From contig ML133450.1 of assembly GCA_003864495.1 (NCBI GenBank), positions 710,777 to 774,776 of the forward strand: a stretch of 64,000 bases of DNA, in the 5' to 3' direction. This document shows, in pieces, positions 1 through 11,100 of the stretch. A program made the translations under genes and the position numbers. Within the stretch, counting starts at the first letter, position 1, and each line of letters starts with the position of its first letter. The DNA is from Nemopilema nomurai. Lineage: Eukaryota; Cnidaria; Scyphozoa; Rhizostomeae; Rhizostomatidae. The notes under the pieces were generated by a model. It searched no databases, was not told where the DNA came from, and was given only the letters and a program-made list of their open reading frames with translations.

Positions 1-1540
1 CACTTGCAGATGCCTTTTTGCTAGTATCAATTGTTCTTTTCTGCGTAATCTCTGGCACACTTTCAATCTCCACTGGTTGCCTGGCCAACGTAGATACATC
101 CATATGACCAAGATTCTTGATGACAGTTTTCCGTGACGCTGGATATCGACCACTTGGTCACCATTTGGTTTAGTCGTAGTCTTATCAATATTCCTACTTA
201 AGATCTGAAAGCTGGATGTTCCACTTGCAGATACCTTTTTGCTAGTATCAATTGTTCTTTTCTGCATAATCTCTGGCACACTTTCAATCCCCACTGGTTG
301 CCTGGCCAACGAAGATAAATTATTATTACCACTATTATTAGTGACAGTTTTCCGTGGCGCTGGGATATCGACGACTTGGTCACCATTTGGTTTAGACGTA
401 GTCTTATCAATATTCCTACTTAAGATCTGAAAGCTGGATGTTCCACTTGCAGATGCCTTTTTGCTAGTATCAATTGTTCTTTTCTGCGTAATCTCTGGCA
501 CACTTTCAATCTCCACTGGTTGCCTGGCCAACGTAGATACATCCATATGACCAAGATTCTTGATGACAGTTTTCCGTGACGCTGGGATATCGACCACTTG
601 GTCACCATTTGGTTTAGTCGTAGTCTTATCAATATTCCTACTTAAGATCTGAAAGCTGGATGTTCCACTTGCAGATGCCTTTTTGCTAGTATCAATTGTT
701 CTTTTCTGCATAATCTCTGGCACACTTTCAATCCCCACTGGTTGCCTGGCCAACGAAGATAAAATATTATTACCACTATTATTAGTGACAGTTTTCCGTA
801 GCGCTGGGATATCGACGACTTGGTCACCATTTGGTTTAGACGTAGTCTTATCAATATTCCTACTTAAGATCTGAAAGCTGGATGTTCCACTTGCAGATGC
901 CTTTTTGCTAGTATCAATTGTTCTTTTCTGCGTAATCTCTGGCACACTTTCAATCTCCACTGGTTGCCTGGCCAACGTAGATACATCCATATGACCAAGA
1001 TTCTTGATGACAGTTTTCCGTGGCGCTGGGATATCGACGACTTGGTCACCATTTGGTTTAGACGTAGTCTTATCAATATTCCTACTTAAGATCTGAAAGC
1101 TGGATGTTCCACTTGCAGATGCCTTTTTGCTAGTATCAATTGTTCTTTTCTGCGTAATCTCTGGCACACTTTCAATCTCCACTGGTTGCCTGGCCAACGT
1201 AGATACATCCATATGACCAAGATTCTTGATGACAGTTTTCCGTGACGCTGGGATATCGACCACTTGGTCACCATCTGGTTTAGTCGTAGTCTTATCAATA
1301 TTCCTACTTAAGATCTGAAAGCTGGATGTTCCACTTGCAGATGCCTTTTTGCTAGTATCAATTGTTCTTTTCTGCATAATCTCTGGCACACTTTCAATCT
1401 CCACAGGTTGCCTGGCCAACGAAGATACAATATTATTACCACTATTATTAGTGACAGTTTTCCGTGGCGCTGGGATATCGACCACTTGGTCACCATTTGG
1501 TTTAGTCGTAGTCTTATCAACATTCCTACGTAAGATCTGA
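1..1540. repeat. 222-bp in-frame tandem repeat array, seven units, two alternating subtypes
   Basis: The landmark AAGATCTGAAAG recurs at 200, 422, 644, 866, 1088, 1310 and 1532, exactly 222 bp apart. Units are nearly identical except for one ~30-bp block. Subtype A has a run rich in TATTATTACCACTATTATTA; subtype B has CATCCATATGACCAAGATTC there. From left to right the order is B A B A B B A, so much of the array is a 444-bp higher-order repeat. The unit length is a multiple of three and the minus frame is preserved. The leftmost unit is 221 bp because a GGG is reduced to GG near 141. A diverged partial unit is visible at about 1540-1620. The array continues beyond the window. Confidence 0.95.
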
Positions 1541-2796
1541 AAGCTGGATGTTTTACTTGTAGATGTCATTTTGCTAGTATTAATTGTTCTTTTCTGCGTA
1601 GGCCCTGGTACATTCTCAACTCTCTGCCTGGTACCATTTACAAAATTGGTTACGCCAGTTGGTGAAGGAAGCATTCCTTGACATCCATATGATCCATGTC
1701 CATATGGTAAATTTCCTGGGGAAATTAGATTATTTGCGAAAGGAAGCATTCCTGTGTACCCGTACAAACTAGGCAGATTTTGTCCCCACATAACACTATT
1801 TTCTAAAGGAGGCATTTGTGAAAATCCGTAGCCAGTTGTTAGGTTTTGTGAATTAAATGCATATGGTGTGTAGGTCGGAGTGTTTCTAAAGATTTGCTTG
1901 CTGCTATCTGTGTTTTCGTTGGCAGGCCTAAAGTCCTTATGTGGAATTCTCTTGCACTTTTTTGATGGTTGTTTAGGCTTTCCCCTTCTTATAAATTGCA
2001 AAGGAGGCCTGCACGTTCCATCGATATCACTAAGTCGAAGCCGAAGTTCTTTTGTAACTTTTGAGAGCATACTTGTCAAAGTATTTCGTGGTTTGCCTCT
2101 TTTTCTGACCATAGGTTGAATACACCCTAAAGAATTGTTTTTGTCGATTGCAATGCTTGTAACATGCTGAGGTTCTTTTGCGCCTGTGGGCAAAACAATT
2201 TCCGAAGTATCATTCATTATATTGGCGTCGCCTTCTGGTTGACTCGTCTTTCCCAGGTCCTCAGGCTCAGATTCGCTAGACGATGAGGAACCATATTCTA
2301 TAGGAGCACCGTTCTGTAAGGCTGTCAAATGGGCTTCTACAATGTCATCCTCCTCACGAAATACGCACCGTGAAGCCAGCAAAAGAGTCAAGTCTTCGTC
2401 TATTGTTGGTAGCCCTTTTGTCAGCAAATTCTCCTCGAGCGCAGCAACTCTTTTCAACTTGCCATGATGCCTTTCCTTCGTCCTTATTTGTTTTGAGCGA
2501 CTTACCACTGCATCGTAAAATGACATAAAAACCTGCAGATTTTCAACATTTCCAATTTCTGTTGAAGATAAAGTATTTTGGCAGTCATCCGTGGTTTCGC
2601 GTTTCTTATAATTTTTCCCATTCTGCAAAGCCACCATCCTTTTGATTGCAGTGCGAATCTTTTTTGCGTAAAACTTCCTGTAACTTTTTAAAACAAGTTT
2701 GCGATTTTTAGCCAAAGCCTTCTTTTTCTTGCTAGCCTCATAATACAGCCTCCGAGACTCTCGTCCTCTCTGGCCGTGCCTCTTCTTCCTTGGCAT
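1..2796 (-). CDS. Uncharacterised basic protein with C-terminal 74-residue tandem repeats (3' end outside window)
   Basis: One uninterrupted minus-strand frame starts at the ATG at 2796-2794 (MPRKKRHGQRGRESRRLYYE) and stays open to about position 141, over 880 codons without an intron. The first ~70 residues are very rich in Lys and Arg. A mixed acidic/polar segment follows, including a serine run, then two AT-hook-like cores (KRGKPRN and RRGKPKQ), then a Tyr/Gly/Pro/Met-rich stretch in which GMLPF/GMLPS recurs. From ~1600 leftwards the frame enters the 222-bp repeats, so each copy encodes exactly 74 residues (for example KPNGDQVVDIPAPRKTV). The other minus frame through the repeats has a stop in every unit and is a shadow. 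I do not recognise the protein; the basic N-terminus and AT-hook-like motifs suggest nuclear or DNA-binding, as inference. The leftmost repeat lacks one base near 141, which would shift the frame just before the window edge. Confidence 0.7.
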   Translation of the reverse strand, partial: MPRKKRHGQRGRESRRLYYEASKKKKALAKNRKLVLKSYRKFYAKKIRTAIKRMVALQNGKNYKKRETTDDCQNTLSSTEIGNVENLQVFMSFYDAVVSRSKQIRTKERHHGKLKRVAALEENLLTKGLPTIDEDLTLLLASRCVFREEDDIVEAHLTALQNGAPIEYGSSSSSESEPEDLGKTSQPEGDANIMNDTSEIVLPTGAKEPQHVTSIAIDKNNSLGCIQPMVRKRGKPRNTLTSMLSKVTKELRLRLSDIDGTCRPPLQFIRRGKPKQPSKKCKRIPHKDFRPANENTDSSKQIFRNTPTYTPYAFNSQNLTTGYGFSQMPPLENSVMWGQNLPSLYGYTGMLPFANNLISPGNLPYGHGSYGCQGMLPSPTGVTNFVNGTRQRVENVPGPTQKRTINTSKMTSTSKTSSFQILRRNVDKTTTKPNGDQVVDIPAPRKTVTNNSGNNIVSSLARQPVEIESVPEIMQKRTIDTSKKASASGTSSFQILSRNIDKTTTKPDGDQVVDIPASRKTVIKNLGHMDVSTLARQPVEIESVPEITQKRTIDTSKKASASGTSSFQILSRNIDKTTSKPNGDQVVDIPAPRKTVIKNLGHMDVSTLARQPVEIESVPEITQKRTIDTSKKASASGTSSFQILSRNIDKTTSKPNGDQVVDIPALRKTVTNNSGNNILSSLARQPVGIESVPEIMQKRTIDTSKKASASGTSSFQILSRNIDKTTTKPNGDQVVDIPASRKTVIKNLGHMDVSTLARQPVEIESVPEITQKRTIDTSKKASASGTSSFQILSRNIDKTTSKPNGDQVVDIPAPRKTVTNNSGNNNLSSLARQPVGIESVPEIMQKRTIDTSKKVSASGTSSFQILSRNIDKTTTKPNGDQVVDIQRHGKLSSRILVIWMYLRWPGNQWRLKVCQRLRRKEQLILAKRHLQV

Positions 2797-5700
2797 TATG
2801 CAGCTTTCTACTGCTTCTGTTCATCAGTGAAAATGCAGGTCATGGTTTCAGCAATTTCAATGCCTGCAGAACGAAAAGAATATTCAATAACAAATAAAAA
2901 GCAAATAAAGAAGAGGCACTAGTGAAACAATTTTCTTGCAGTGCAGTTTTTGCATATAAATATATTCGTGTGAAAAATGGAGAAAAAACATTCTAAATAA
3001 ATTGCCATAAATAAACAAAAATAATTTTTTTGGCTTTCCTTGACACACACACACTGATACCCAGTATTTAAATTGATTTCGGTATGAGCCATGACATATG
3101 ACTTGCACTTGATGATGAAGAGGGCAAATGATCTCGATTTATTAGAGCAATAACAATCTTCAAACTTGGCAGAGCTTTCAATCGCTTTCTTGTATTTACT
3201 ATGAACTTGATGCTTCAAGTTCTAGCGCACTCAAAACATGATATCTTCAAGATTCATGGTCTTGTTAACTTGATTTTATCTTCCTGTGTAAATTGTGTGG
3301 TTCTGAGTAGTATGAAATCTAAAACTAGCTTGTTTCAACTTTCCATAAAAATAGAAAATGTACCGAAGTTTAGCAAACTTTATTTTTGAGCAGATAGCAC
3401 AGGCACTTTTAGCAAAGTTATAACTGAGGCACAGAAGGCATATAAATAAATTTTGCAACATGTTCAAGAGTTCTTACAAATTGTTAAGCCTCGGATAAAA
3501 AGGCATTCTTGTGAGTCAAGTTGATTTATCATTTCTAGAAATCTTAACTTTGCATCCATCATATATCATCATTCCTTAGCTTTCTTAACGAATAACTAGG
3601 GATATGTGAAAGCCAGGAGCGGCTTGGAGAATTTCCGAGCTGCTATCAGAAAACGTCACAAGGGTCAAGGGTCGAAAAGGGTCAAGGGTCGCAAAGGGTC
3701 AGGGGTCGAAAAGGGTCAAAGGTCGAAAAGGTTTAAGGCTGCGGCTGCCATAAAAAATTTTCAATCATTCATCCTTCCAGTGGATAGAAAATTCTACCAC
3801 TGTCTTTTAAAGGAATGACTTAAATTATCTTAGGCGTATTAAAATTTCCATACTCAGGCAAAAGCGTCGTGAAAGCGGCAAAATCATAGAAAAATATTTT
3901 CTATTTTTGTGTGTATGAATAGAATAACGGCGCAAAAAAGATTTTTTTCACCATTCATAAGAAAATCGGACAATTCTTCGTTGTTTGTAAGACTTAGAAC
4001 GCGTAACAATGTTTGTGTGAAAATTTGGTTGCTGGACCATTCTACGTCCGAAGATTATGTTATACTTTCAAGGAAACTAGCATCTCCTATTCTCCTTTCT
4101 TTTTGGTAGCTCTGTTGATCTTTCGAGTTAAATTATTCTCTTCGACCGGTTAAAATTCGCCTGCAGTGCCACAGCCGGCAGCAACAGATGAAGTTTGACA
4201 GATTACAGAGAATCATATCGGCAAGTGAAGAACGTTGAAAACTTGCATTTCGGACCATAATTTTCTTATAGTTTGAAGTTTGAACTTGCAAAATCAAAAC
4301 ATCAATTCTACAGGACTTTAACGTAAAATCAAATTTCGATCAAACTTGAGCAAGAGAATTAAGAGAGTTCGAGAATTAAACCTAAAAACTGAAATATAAA
4401 ATAAAAATCGAATAGATAGCTGTTGGAATAGAAATAAAAATAAATAGCTGTTGGTGTGTTTACTGTCATTGCGTAGAAAGGATTGTAAATATGTCATTTA
4501 CACCCCCAACGTGCACTGGAAATGGCAACACGATAAATTTTAATTGCAATATGCCATAGGAAGTGAAGAGCGAAGGAATCTGGCTTTGTGAAATGACCCG
4601 GCCAATAGCAAGGCCACTTCTATTGGCCTTTCGAAACAGCAAGATTGGCTGATTTACGGCATACAAGGATGCGGAAACAAAGGCGATTGAGAAAGTTGCT
4701 AACGGCCGTCAAATGAAAGCGTCAAAGTAAATGGCAACATACGCGCAAGGGGGGGGGGGAGATATTCGATTGAAGATTTCTGGGTTCCGTTCAACTGATT
4801 TCGCTGCGGAGTTTTCAGCGCTAGTTTTGTTTTCAAAAATATTGCCAGTGCATATAGGAGCTGTAACTGAAAAATTTTGATTCATAACATATTATATTAT
4901 AAATTCTCCGTTTCGGGTTGAGGTCATCAATTTTTTACCTCGCTATCGTAAATTTTTTTCGAAAATAAACATCATAATTGAAATCTTCATCTTTCAATTA
5001 GTTTATAATGAAAAATTAATGTTTTTGGACTGTTACGTGCAAGCTATTATTTTTCGAATATTTAGATATTTCTTTAGATTTAGAGGCATCATGGTTGTAC
5101 AGCTAAAAGCTTACTTCTGTTTGAGTTTGCAATACTGCTAAAGAATACAAAGAGTTACAGAAATCAAAGAGTCGCAATATGTTAATTCACGCCATGATTC
5201 AAAATGCTCTCTTTCAGTTGAAAAGCCCTTCCACCAAATAGGCATTAAATAAAGATTAGCAACCAGCATGTCCATTTCTTGAAATCTCTTCCAAGGTCAA
5301 GACATATTTGATCCAGGGAAAGGTTAGGTTGAGCCCAAGCCCTCTCTAGCTTTACTTCAACAATAAACTCTCCAACTGAGTTGACATGAAGCCAGGTTCA
5401 ACTCAGGTTGAAATTACTAGTGTAATAAGGGTTTTATACCCTGGCTATGTGATGTTCCCTGATGTAGTGGATTTATGTGAGAATAAACCCCTATTAAACT
5501 GACTGCAGGAGATCAATTATTTTGCCATATCAGGTTATTAATGAGGTATAATTACATAGCACTGACTGAGCCAAAAACAAGTACATTTGATCTGTTCCAT
5601 ACTGCTCTACTAATCAAAGTGAGTCATTTTGAAATAATTTTCTTACTTCTGAACGGAGAAGGATTCCTCTTCAATTCACTATTGTTAAATTTATATTATA

Positions 5701-6782
5701 CTATTGAAAGGTTCTATGAAGAAGACACTAATGTCACAAGAACAAATTGATGTTAACCTAGTTGAATTATTTCATTAATAATGGTGGTTATGAAATTTTT
5801 CCTTTATGTAAACAATTTTACAAAACCCCTTCTAGGGCATGATATCATGATCTCCTTATTTCCGGCATTGTTAATTTTTTTAAACTTGGATTGCTACTAA
5901 CACATATAATTCTTTAATAAATGTGTAATCATTTAAGTAGCACAATCATCAACTGTTACAACTATACCTAGCTAGTTTTCCATTCCCAATATCATTCATG
6001 AAACTAGGACTTGCCAATATCTGATGCTGCTTTTATTGAAACTCTGACAACAGGGCAAGAAAGCTGGCTGGGGAAAATATTACAGGAAATAATTTCCTTG
6101 AGCCAAACAATACCTATAAAATAAATATTTCTACAAAATATTGCCTTAAATTAATTAGGTATTTTGAGGAGGTTTTGGGACAGAAATCATAATGAAATTT
6201 GACATGAAGCATGGAGTTTCCCAAAAGGGAAAGCATTGAGCCATCATAAAACCTGCAACCTCCAATCCAATGTTACTAAACAATAAATTCAGCATAAGGA
6301 GAACAATGTGATTGGTTTGCGGAAAAAGGACAAATGTGAAACATTCCTAGAGGTACACTTATTATGACAATTAACGCCAATTACAAAATAGAATGCCCCA
6401 CGTATACTCAATTAGGGTTAAAAAAGTAGCTTGCTGACAATTCCTGCTTTTACACGTGTCTCCAAAGTTAATGTTTCTAAAAGTTTACGTTCTTATTATG
6501 TCATTTAGAGGAAATCGTGATAATGGCCTAATTGCACCAAATTTACTGCATAGTTTTCATACTCCAAAAGTTTTGATTAAAAAAGGTTAAATTTCCTTTT
6601 GCTAGCATTGTCTTCTTCTAACAGCAACGTTACTGAATATTATTAACCACTTCACTTCCCTCCCCCCTGACCCTTCCCACGCAGATCACGAGATCAAATT
6701 CGTTTAGCCATATTTGTTGTTGTTGCTTCAAATGTTTTGGAGAGCCGTTCATTGAGCGCTCAAATAAAAATAAGCACGTTAC
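2797..6782. other. Non-coding stretch upstream of the repeat-protein gene
   Basis: I see no convincing exon here. Short open frames are scattered and lack family resemblance or paired splice sites. The interval contains the AGGGTC minisatellite listed separately and a G11 homopolymer near 4750. The part next to 2796 should hold the promoter and 5' leader of the minus-strand repeat-protein gene, but no clear core promoter element stands out. Confidence 0.5.
3660..3731. repeat. Short minisatellite based on AGGGTC(A/G)
   Basis: About 72 bp consist of imperfect tandem copies of a 12-15 bp unit built from AGGGTCAAGGGTCGAAA. It lies in otherwise unique non-coding sequence. The Lys/Arg-rich frame across it (3606-3818, plus) is a by-product of the repeat. 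Confidence 0.8.
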
Positions 6783-7105
6783 CTCTTTGTAAATTGGATA
6801 ATAAAGTGCTACCTCAACGAAACTTTTTGCACCAGCCTTGTCCAAGCAGTCTCCAATTACACACGAAGCCAACATTGTATTGCTAATACCACCCTGCGGT
6901 ATCAGAAAGTTATTGATTAACCGTGGGTTAACACTCCCGGAGTAAGGCACTAGTATCCCTGTTGCTGCAATGGAGGAAGTGGTGATTTCTCCAAGTAGAG
7001 AAACATTATAACTATATCTCAGGCCCGCCGGAACCGGGGAGAGGTTGGGGGCTGGAGCTCCCCAATAATTGTCAAACTGCAGAATGTTTCCTTTACAACG
7101 GTATA
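6783..7105 (-). CDS. Candidate internal coding exon of an unrecognised gene
   Basis: A minus frame is open from about 7115 to 6630, long for this AT-rich DNA. Within it a well-formed exon can be drawn. The acceptor CATCTCAG|TA ends at 7106, preceded by a CTAAC branch-point-like motif, and the donor AAAGAG|GTAACG falls after 6783. Read in phase it gives 107 codons of ordinary composition, including NILQFDNYWGAPAPNLSP, LVPYSGSVNPRLINNFLIP and DKAGAKSFVEVALYYP. I do not recognise the family and could not find convincing partner exons. An upstream stretch near 7270-7390 has an acceptor and an open frame but its phase does not fit. It may belong to a gene between 5.5 and 8 kb, or be an exon relic. 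Confidence 0.35.
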
Positions 7106-7637
7106 CTGAGATGGATTTTAGTTAGCAGCTCCCCAAAATTTGAACAGAACTGTGCCTCTTGTTTTTATTTGGGGGCACTGCAAGTTCTCCAGTTTGTTGC
7201 GTAAATGATATTCGGGAGGGCAATCAGTTTTCAGGACCAGCTTCGCGTCAGTTTCTCAAGCATCTCAATTTGCCCCCCTTTCCGCAACTTTGAGGCTTCT
7301 CACATTGTTGAGGGCAGTGACAGACCTTGTCCGGATAATTTTTCTCGCGTCACGAGATGATCCATTCAACAATGAGTTGCCTGTTAACGGGAATTCAAGA
7401 ATGAAAATTCACTTACTGGCCCATCTGCTAAAATGCATTCATTGCTGTAATATCTCGTGAAACAGACATCAAGTGAAGGAAGAGCAAATTGACTTTCGGT
7501 GTGGAAAGTAGAGAAAAAGATTTTGTTTACCCCCCTTTAGATTGCGTGCCAAAAGTCACGTGTTGCGCTATGCTATGTAAAATGGTGATCCGGCATTTGT
7601 AAAGTTGACACCTCTCAATTGTTTTTTCTTTCAACAG

Positions 7638-7785
7638 GCATTGCAAACTACCGTGTTTGTTGATTGGTTCCGGTTTTAATGTTTTTGTATTCAATAACAC
7701 TCCTTCAAAGTTGGGTGAATATTTGCAAGCTTCCGGAGCTAGTGTCGAGCTAGTGACCAAAACTGAAGAAATGATTATTTCCAAT
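7638..7785 (+). pseudogene. Broken exon resembling the NAD(P)-binding fold of beta-hydroxyacid dehydrogenases (HIBADH/GLYR1 type)
   Basis: After an acceptor-like TTTCAACAG, the sequence reads GIANY in one frame. In a second frame it reads LIGSGFNVFVFNNTPSKLGE and then YLQASGASVELVTKTEE. Order and spacing resemble the segment after the Rossmann glycine loop in 3-hydroxyisobutyrate dehydrogenase/GLYR1 proteins (hydrophobic strand, V.V.N.T..K, ...GA.......E). The two pieces lie in different frames and each runs into a stop, so a frame break sits near 7654-7664. No other exon of such a gene was found nearby. I read it as a relic exon; chance resemblance is possible. Confidence 0.3.
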
Positions 7786-8133
7786 ATAAATCGTTGTTCC
7801 CATTCTTCCTTTACAGATGGCCTGAGTAGGCATAATATTATTTGTTTGATGAAAATTCGAATGTTGTTTATTCAAATTCTTGGTTTTGCATAGTTTGTAG
7901 AGAAACAGCTGTTCGGAGATTGTGAATATCAATATAAATTGAAGCCGAAGGTTGAAATGTGAACAGATAAACTCGGTTATTTACATATTTACCAAAGTGT
8001 ATACTGTACAATGTTCTTGTTTCGGTCGAATACTCAGTATTCTCTCGTCCCAGTCCACATTTTGGCGCGTAATTTGGTCCCTCGTCAGCTGTGCGGTGAT
8101 CGTCCTTCATAGGCCGTAACTGTAACCAGGAAA

Positions 8134-11100
8134 ATGATAACGAAAATATTTGCAACACCATCAGAGCCAATGTTTAATCATGAAAAATGCGGCTTACCTA
8201 GAGAGGTGCTTGAAGAATCTCTAAACATCTTGGCGCAGGAAAATGACGACCTGATTGATTCGGCTACGAAGCAGGCTGGCCGCTTTAAAGAAGGAAGCCC
8301 TGTTGGTAAACAACTGATTTTTGCATTACTATGACCACGAATAAAATTGTTATTCTTCGTGGAGGCGTTCCTCAAGATTTGCTGTTTGCTAGCATCGATT
8401 TCATGCCTACGCAAAACATTTTCGCAATAACGTTTAAAGGAAACCAACTATGAAAAGCTGCTCAATTTTTCTTTTTAGAGTCTTAAGAAAATTTCCTAAC
8501 ATTAATATTCGACTTACAATTGCAAACTCTGTTTTGAAGGAACCCTGTTTCTAAATATGGATTATTTGTTAAACTTCTTTCACGGTGTTTTGAGGTCTCC
8601 TCCGAGCAGCTCCGTTGTAAAATCAGACTTAACTATGGCGAAAATATTTTCACACAAGCTAGGACTCTGATGACTTGCGCGCGATGCCTGTAAAGTAATT
8701 TATGCTAACAATAATACAGTTATCATAAACTTGTTGTTTTCAATGAATGAGTATAGCTAAAACTAAATTATTGACAATAGACTACATCCATTTGCAGAGT
8801 TTATACAGAGGTTATGCCAACAGTTGAGGTTTCCACCAATGACCAGATTCGTCGCAATTGAGCTGTTTGACAGGTAACTAAAATTGCAGATAATTATTTT
8901 GCTTCTCATTTTCGTCGACAGCTTCTTTAGCTGTATAACTATACTCTTTAATGATAAAACTTTTTAAGTCCAAATAACTGTCATGTAGATGCAGACATAT
9001 CAATAGTCTTCATACTACAGCTTTTGTGAAGTTCTGTGCCATAAAGCACATCTTCACGTTATTATAAATGTTCTACAGGTAATTATAATTCTGTGTAAAA
9101 ATAACTTCTTCGTTCTCAGTTTTGTCGACAGCTTCTTCAACACTCTTAGATTTGACAGCGTTATTATCCAATCAAATTACGGCAAAGATATATAACAATA
9201 ATTTAACATTAATATTCCAATAATATTGTATAGCGTCATTTATTGCTTGTGCCTTAAAGAAGCCCCCTAAAGAAATGAGTGAAAAAAGAATACAATAATT
9301 TTCCAAACTGGAATAGCCTTGGTTCCCTTCAGCGCAGACATCATAAGATCAGCGAGCCAGCATGATGTTTTGAAATAAAAACATTCGACATCAAGCGATC
9401 ATAGAAAATGACAGATATATGCGCAATTCAAAATCCTCTATGAGGAAATTGCAGATATTAATAAACCTGAATAATTTAAAAGCGATATCTTCTTCCAAAA
9501 GAGGCAATTTATTTGGGATTTTTGGGCATTCAAACTGGCAGTTTGATTCAAGGCATAGTGAACTGCCTATGAGCATTTGGTTTTCTGGGATGAAGAAGGG
9601 GGCTAAAATGAGATGGACATTTTAAACATTATCATACCCTATAGGCAGATATATTGAATTTGCGTACTTTCCTCCGTCTGAAACATTCCCCAAAAGTGTA
9701 GCTTTTTATGTACTCATTTCGTCGATCCCTCTTAAACATAAAAGTAGAATGTTTATTTCAGATTCATGGAAAAGCACATTTCCGAATTATACGAAACTGT
9801 CCGAAATTCATCGGGAAAAGATAGACAATCAGATTGGAACAACGTGGAGCAACGAATGAAGGAACAGCTCCCTCTTCGGGCAGTCACGTGCATCCAAGTA
9901 TCCAGCAAATTGGCCTCGCATTACAAGGTGCTGCTTCAGTAACTTTTCATGGTACATCGCTAAACACTCCATCCCACATCCTTGACACCTTTGTTAGACG
10001 TTTCTTGTTTCAAGGTTGGCACAAAATATGACAAAATTCAGTTGAGGGTTCTTTGTATGTGTTTCGCAAAGGTGCAAATTTCGATGAAAGGAGAAGGGTA
10101 GTCTTAAAATATGCCTTTAAGACTATAAAAGGATTCCAAATAGCCGTGGTGTAAAAATCCACTCAGTCCACTTGCATAACGGGTGTGGTAAAGCCCCTCT
10201 TACACGGTCAGATTTGGTTGAAGTTGACAATGTCGAATCAAACATTTCTTCAGGTTTTGTTGAATTGAAAGCTCCACTTTCATGGTCAAACTTTGCAGAA
10301 CAAGGTTTTAAGTCAGTTTCACACCCCAGGACTGCACAAATTAAAATTCTCCATGACATGGAAGACCCAATGATTTCCCATACAGCAAACGATCAATAGA
10401 CTGAATTGGGCTCTGAGAGTTCTCCCATCGGGCATGCATCGTTCTCTTTAGAGGAGGTAATTCCCTGACCGTGCTTCTCCTTCCACGCAGGCCCTAAGCC
10501 CATCAAAGGCAAAGAGGATTCTGGCATCTCTTGGTTATCACTACACCACCGCAAGCATCATCAAGTCGGAGATTCGGCTGCTGAAAACACTCGAATTCCG
10601 CATAGCCGTACCAACGCCACTCGTGTTTCTAGAGACACTGCTGGAGGTTTTAGGTATGAAGAACAGCTTTTGCTTCACCCTAACAATTTGGTATAATGAT
10701 CTATTATATACAACTTAAAAATAGCAGGACCTTAGTTTTGCATGCCAAAGTACTTCTTTTAGTCCCCTGAGTATAAACACGTCAGAAGAGACAAAAAAGT
10801 GACAGAAAAATAGCCAGTTGTAGATCAAAAACCACTTGCGAGGATGTGAGAAGAATGTATGACCTGCAATATGACCAATCAGCGGCCACTCCAAATCTTT
10901 ACTTTTGTTGCCAGCTTTGGTCATTTTCCAGCGTTTGCATTCTCTGAGACAGACAGACAAACAGACAGACAGAAAGACATACAGATAGACAACTAGACAG
11001 ACAAGAGAGCAGTTAGGTGTGCAAAAGCTGTGTTATGCTGTTCTGCGCTATTTTGAGGTAGAAATTGGATGAGTAGATCGAGAAGAAGCAGACCAATAAG

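Noticed and set aside
198..1523. Series of ~70-codon minus frames (start MIRLRLNQMVTK) and plus frames inside the 222-bp repeats
   Set aside because: They recur because the repeat recurs and each ends in a stop within its unit. A different minus frame is open across the whole array and joins the unique N-terminal coding part.
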